Origin: Prochlorococcus sp. AG-402-K16
Lineage (GTDB): Bacteria; Cyanobacteriota; Cyanobacteriia; PCC-6307; Cyanobiaceae
Reading direction: 5' to 3'
DNA: 46,371 nucleotides
Assembly: GCA_003216795.1 (NCBI GenBank)
Contig: QCIH01000011.1
Coordinates: forward strand, 1-46,371
In this document: piece by piece, positions 44,551-46,371 of the stretch
Position numbering within the stretch: the stretch's first letter is position 1
How the letters are laid out: each line of letters starts with the position of its first letter
The notes under the pieces: model-generated
Database searches by the model: none
Told to the model about the DNA's origin: nothing
What the model saw: only the letters and a program-made list of their open reading frames with translations
Made by a program: the position numbers and the translations under genes

Positions 44551-46085
44551 TTTTTTTTCTCTAAACTTGGTATCAATGTCATTGATGCGATAAGGCCTAA
44601 AGTCATAATAAGAATGGATGGTAATATTGCCTCTACCATTCTTTCATCTCCAGCATATTGATATATTCTCACAGATAATGTATCAAAATCGAATGGTCTT
44701 AAAATAAAGGTTATGGGTAATTCCTTTATCGTGTCTACAAAAACTAAAAGTGAGCCTACGAATATTGGTCCCTGGAGAAGCGGTAAATGAATTCTTTTGA
44801 TGATACCCAGCCAATCCTCTCCTAGTCCAAGTGCTGCTTCATCAAGACTTGGAGAGATTCTCTCAAGACTTGAATCAATAGAACCCTTAGAAATAGTTAG
44901 AAATCTGACAAGATAACCCCAAATTAGTAAGCAAATAGCGATGAAATTAAATCTTGAAGAAGAGATGCTTATTAAAGATAAAGCTAATACAGTGCCTGGA
45001 ATTGCGTAACCTATTCCTGCAAGGTTTGTTATTATGCCTAGAAATAAGGTTTTATTTGGGCGCCTGGATAAGGAAATTATTAGAGAGAATAGCATCGTTA
45101 TTAACGCAGTAAAAAATCCCAGACTTATGGTCCTGAATGATAGGTTAAGTAATTCTATAGATAATCCTTTTTGAATTTGATCGATATTTAGCAGAACCCA
45201 GAAACATGGAATTCCAAAAGAGAAAATTGGAGGAAATAAAGATATGATTATTGCTAAAAGAGCTCTGGTTTTTTTTAATTCCCAACCTTGAGAATCTTTT
45301 GATGCAGGATTTTCACTCCACCTCTTAGATTTTCTTCTCGAGAATTTTTCAAAAATAATTAAAGTGAAAATTATTAATAAGGCTACCAAAGATAGTCCAA
45401 TAGCACTTTTTGGATTACCCTCAATTATCCAATTTTCGGCTATACCTGTAGAAATACTGGGAATATTTAATAATGCAAATGTACCTAACTCATTCATTAC
45501 TTCCATACACATTAAACTTATTCCTGTTATGAGTGCTGGTAAAGCCATTGGAAATGCGATTTTAAAGAAGCTCCTCCATGGCCCAACTCCTAATCCTCTA
45601 CTAGCATTGATTTGATTAACTCCAAATTTATTAAAACTTTCGTTAGCAAGAATGAATACATATGGATAAGTAGAAATTGAAAGTATTAATACCCCCCACC
45701 ATAAACCTGTTACTTGATACCCAAAAATACTTCCTAAATCCTGCAAAACTGCTGTTATTAGATATGCTGGGGCAGCTAGTGGAACTAGCTGACAAATTCG
45801 GAGAACTTTTCTGAATTTAAAATCACAATTTGAAAGTAACCATCCATTCAAAGTGCCTAATCCTCCTCCAAAAAGACTGGTCAGTACTAAAACTTTTATG
45901 GTTTCTAATACCTCTTCTCCTCCAGCAATACCTAATGAAAAATTGCCACTTACAACATATTGAACTCCTTCAAGAAGAAAATTGGAAATTGGAATTATTA
46001 CTAAGATTGCAACAATAAACGAAGTAAAATAAAAAAGTTTTAATTCGGTCACTGCTTTTTTTAATCCTTTAATTAGTATTTTCAA
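44547..46085 (-). CDS. futB: Fused ABC transporter permease, iron(III) FutB/SfuB type
   Basis: The 512-residue protein has twelve predicted helices in two halves. Each half carries an EAA loop: SRGLGVGPWRSFFKIAFPMA near residue 165 and EAALGLGEDWLGIIKRIHLP near residue 420. This fused-permease layout fits the FutB/SfuB iron(III) import family. The matching binding protein (FutA) and ATPase (FutC) are not adjacent. The start is TTG at 46085, with a TAA two codons upstream. Specificity for iron is inferred from family resemblance; thiamine- or phosphonate-type permeases have similar folds. Confidence 0.82.
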   Translation of the reverse strand: MKILIKGLKKAVTELKLFYFTSFIVAILVIIPISNFLLEGVQYVVSGNFSLGIAGGEEVLETIKVLVLTSLFGGGLGTLNGWLLSNCDFKFRKVLRICQLVPLAAPAYLITAVLQDLGSIFGYQVTGLWWGVLILSISTYPYVFILANESFNKFGVNQINASRGLGVGPWRSFFKIAFPMALPALITGISLMCMEVMNELGTFALLNIPSISTGIAENWIIEGNPKSAIGLSLVALLIIFTLIIFEKFSRRKSKRWSENPASKDSQGWELKKTRALLAIIISLFPPIFSFGIPCFWVLLNIDQIQKGLSIELLNLSFRTISLGFFTALITMLFSLIISLSRRPNKTLFLGIITNLAGIGYAIPGTVLALSLISISSSRFNFIAICLLIWGYLVRFLTISKGSIDSSLERISPSLDEAALGLGEDWLGIIKRIHLPLLQGPIFVGSLLVFVDTIKELPITFILRPFDFDTLSVRIYQYAGDERMVEAILPSILIMTLGLIASMTLIPSLEKKN

Positions 46086-46113
46086 AAATTAATTAAACCC
46101 TAATATGTATGCT

Positions 46114-46371
46114 TTAATCTGTACTAAATCTACATGATGAAAGCTGATTCTTAATGGTTTGATGATCAAGGTTTTTACCAATTAATACTATCTTGTTAGA
46201 TTTTTCTTTTGTCCATTCTTCATCATCTAGAGAAAACCGCTTTCCAGATAGGTGAAAAATATGTTTTCTTTCACTTTCCATAAACCATAATATTCCTTTT
46301 GCCCTAAATACATTTTGTGAGATTTGATTATCTAAGAAATATTGAAACTTTCTTAAGGAAAATGGTTCAAA
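46114..46371 (-). CDS. CobW-type GTPase, C-terminal domain (partial, 5' end outside window)
   Basis: The last 85 codons of a - strand gene run from the window edge to TAA at 46116-46114. FRAKGILWFMESERK and the GKRFSL, KIVLIGKNLD and C-terminal helix match the CobW C-terminal domain found in COG0523 metal-chaperone GTPases. The N-terminal GTPase domain lies outside the window, so the metal (zinc, cobalt or another) cannot be told. It lies 28 bases upstream of the FutB-type permease start on the same strand. Confidence 0.78.
   Translation of the reverse strand, partial: FEPFSLRKFQYFLDNQISQNVFRAKGILWFMESERKHIFHLSGKRFSLDDEEWTKEKSNKIVLIGKNLDHQTIKNQLSSCRFSTD

Noticed and set aside
1..46371. Search for prophage, transposase, integrase, toxin-antitoxin, restriction or CRISPR genes
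   Set aside because: None was seen; the gene content is core housekeeping and photosynthetic, and the two tRNA genes have no integrase or att-like repeat next to them.

Overview
The window reads as a core chromosomal segment of a marine picocyanobacterium, most likely a high-light-adapted Prochlorococcus. The evidence is a very AT-rich sequence, tightly packed genes, cytochrome b6f genes (petC, petA), photosystem I genes (psaF, psaJ), a single-helix high-light-inducible protein, an aa3-type cytochrome oxidase cluster, a cyAbrB regulator and a groL without groES. The strain call is from gene content and recalled gene order, not from a database search.

Layout. Positions 61-2866 (+) hold a DUF2232 membrane protein, a cobT-like phosphoribosyltransferase and a Tat/lipoprotein-type solute-binding protein with almost no gaps. 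A two-cluster Fe-S aldo/keto reductase, riboflavin synthase and cyAbrB follow. The respiratory block has ctaC-ctaD-ctaE (-) divergent from ctaA-ctaB (+), and ctaB runs on into a DrrAB-type ABC exporter. Next come groL with a GM-rich repeat tail, fabG, ispD, an S66 carboxypeptidase, ubiA, ppx and a RodZ-like protein. A (-) run petC-petA-lgt-cobM mixes electron transport, lipoprotein maturation and corrin synthesis. Then come DUF3067, tatC, an NFACT/RqcH protein, gmk, psaF-psaJ, tsaD-hli, a cation antiporter, gltX, tRNA-Asp, tRNA-Trp, rplS, map, a BioD/DRTGG protein beside a DprA-related protein, YajQ, an SPFH protein, hemL, xth, larC, a flippase-like membrane protein, a fused FutB-type permease and the C-terminal end of a CobW-type GTPase cut by the window edge.

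How the genes fit together. Most are housekeeping: terminal oxidase plus its heme A synthesis, b6f and PSI subunits, plastoquinone prenylation (ubiA), tetrapyrrole supply (hemL), corrinoid synthesis (cobT, cobM), isoprenoids (ispD), fatty acids (fabG), and translation or quality control (gltX, rplS, map, tsaD, rqcH). TatC and Lgt sit near two likely Tat substrates, the Rieske protein and the solute-binding lipoprotein. Several convergent gene pairs abut or overlap at their stop codons, and about nine genes have only a non-ATG start available or favoured, both fitting a streamlined genome.

No mobile element, prophage, CRISPR array, defence island or integrase was seen, and no intergenic gap exceeds 300 bases. 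I found no convincing new multi-gene system. The best leads are the cobT neighbourhood, the orphan larC, the BioD-DRTGG/DprA-like pair, a variable-looking repeat in groL, and active-site substitutions in the antiporter and RqcH homologue.
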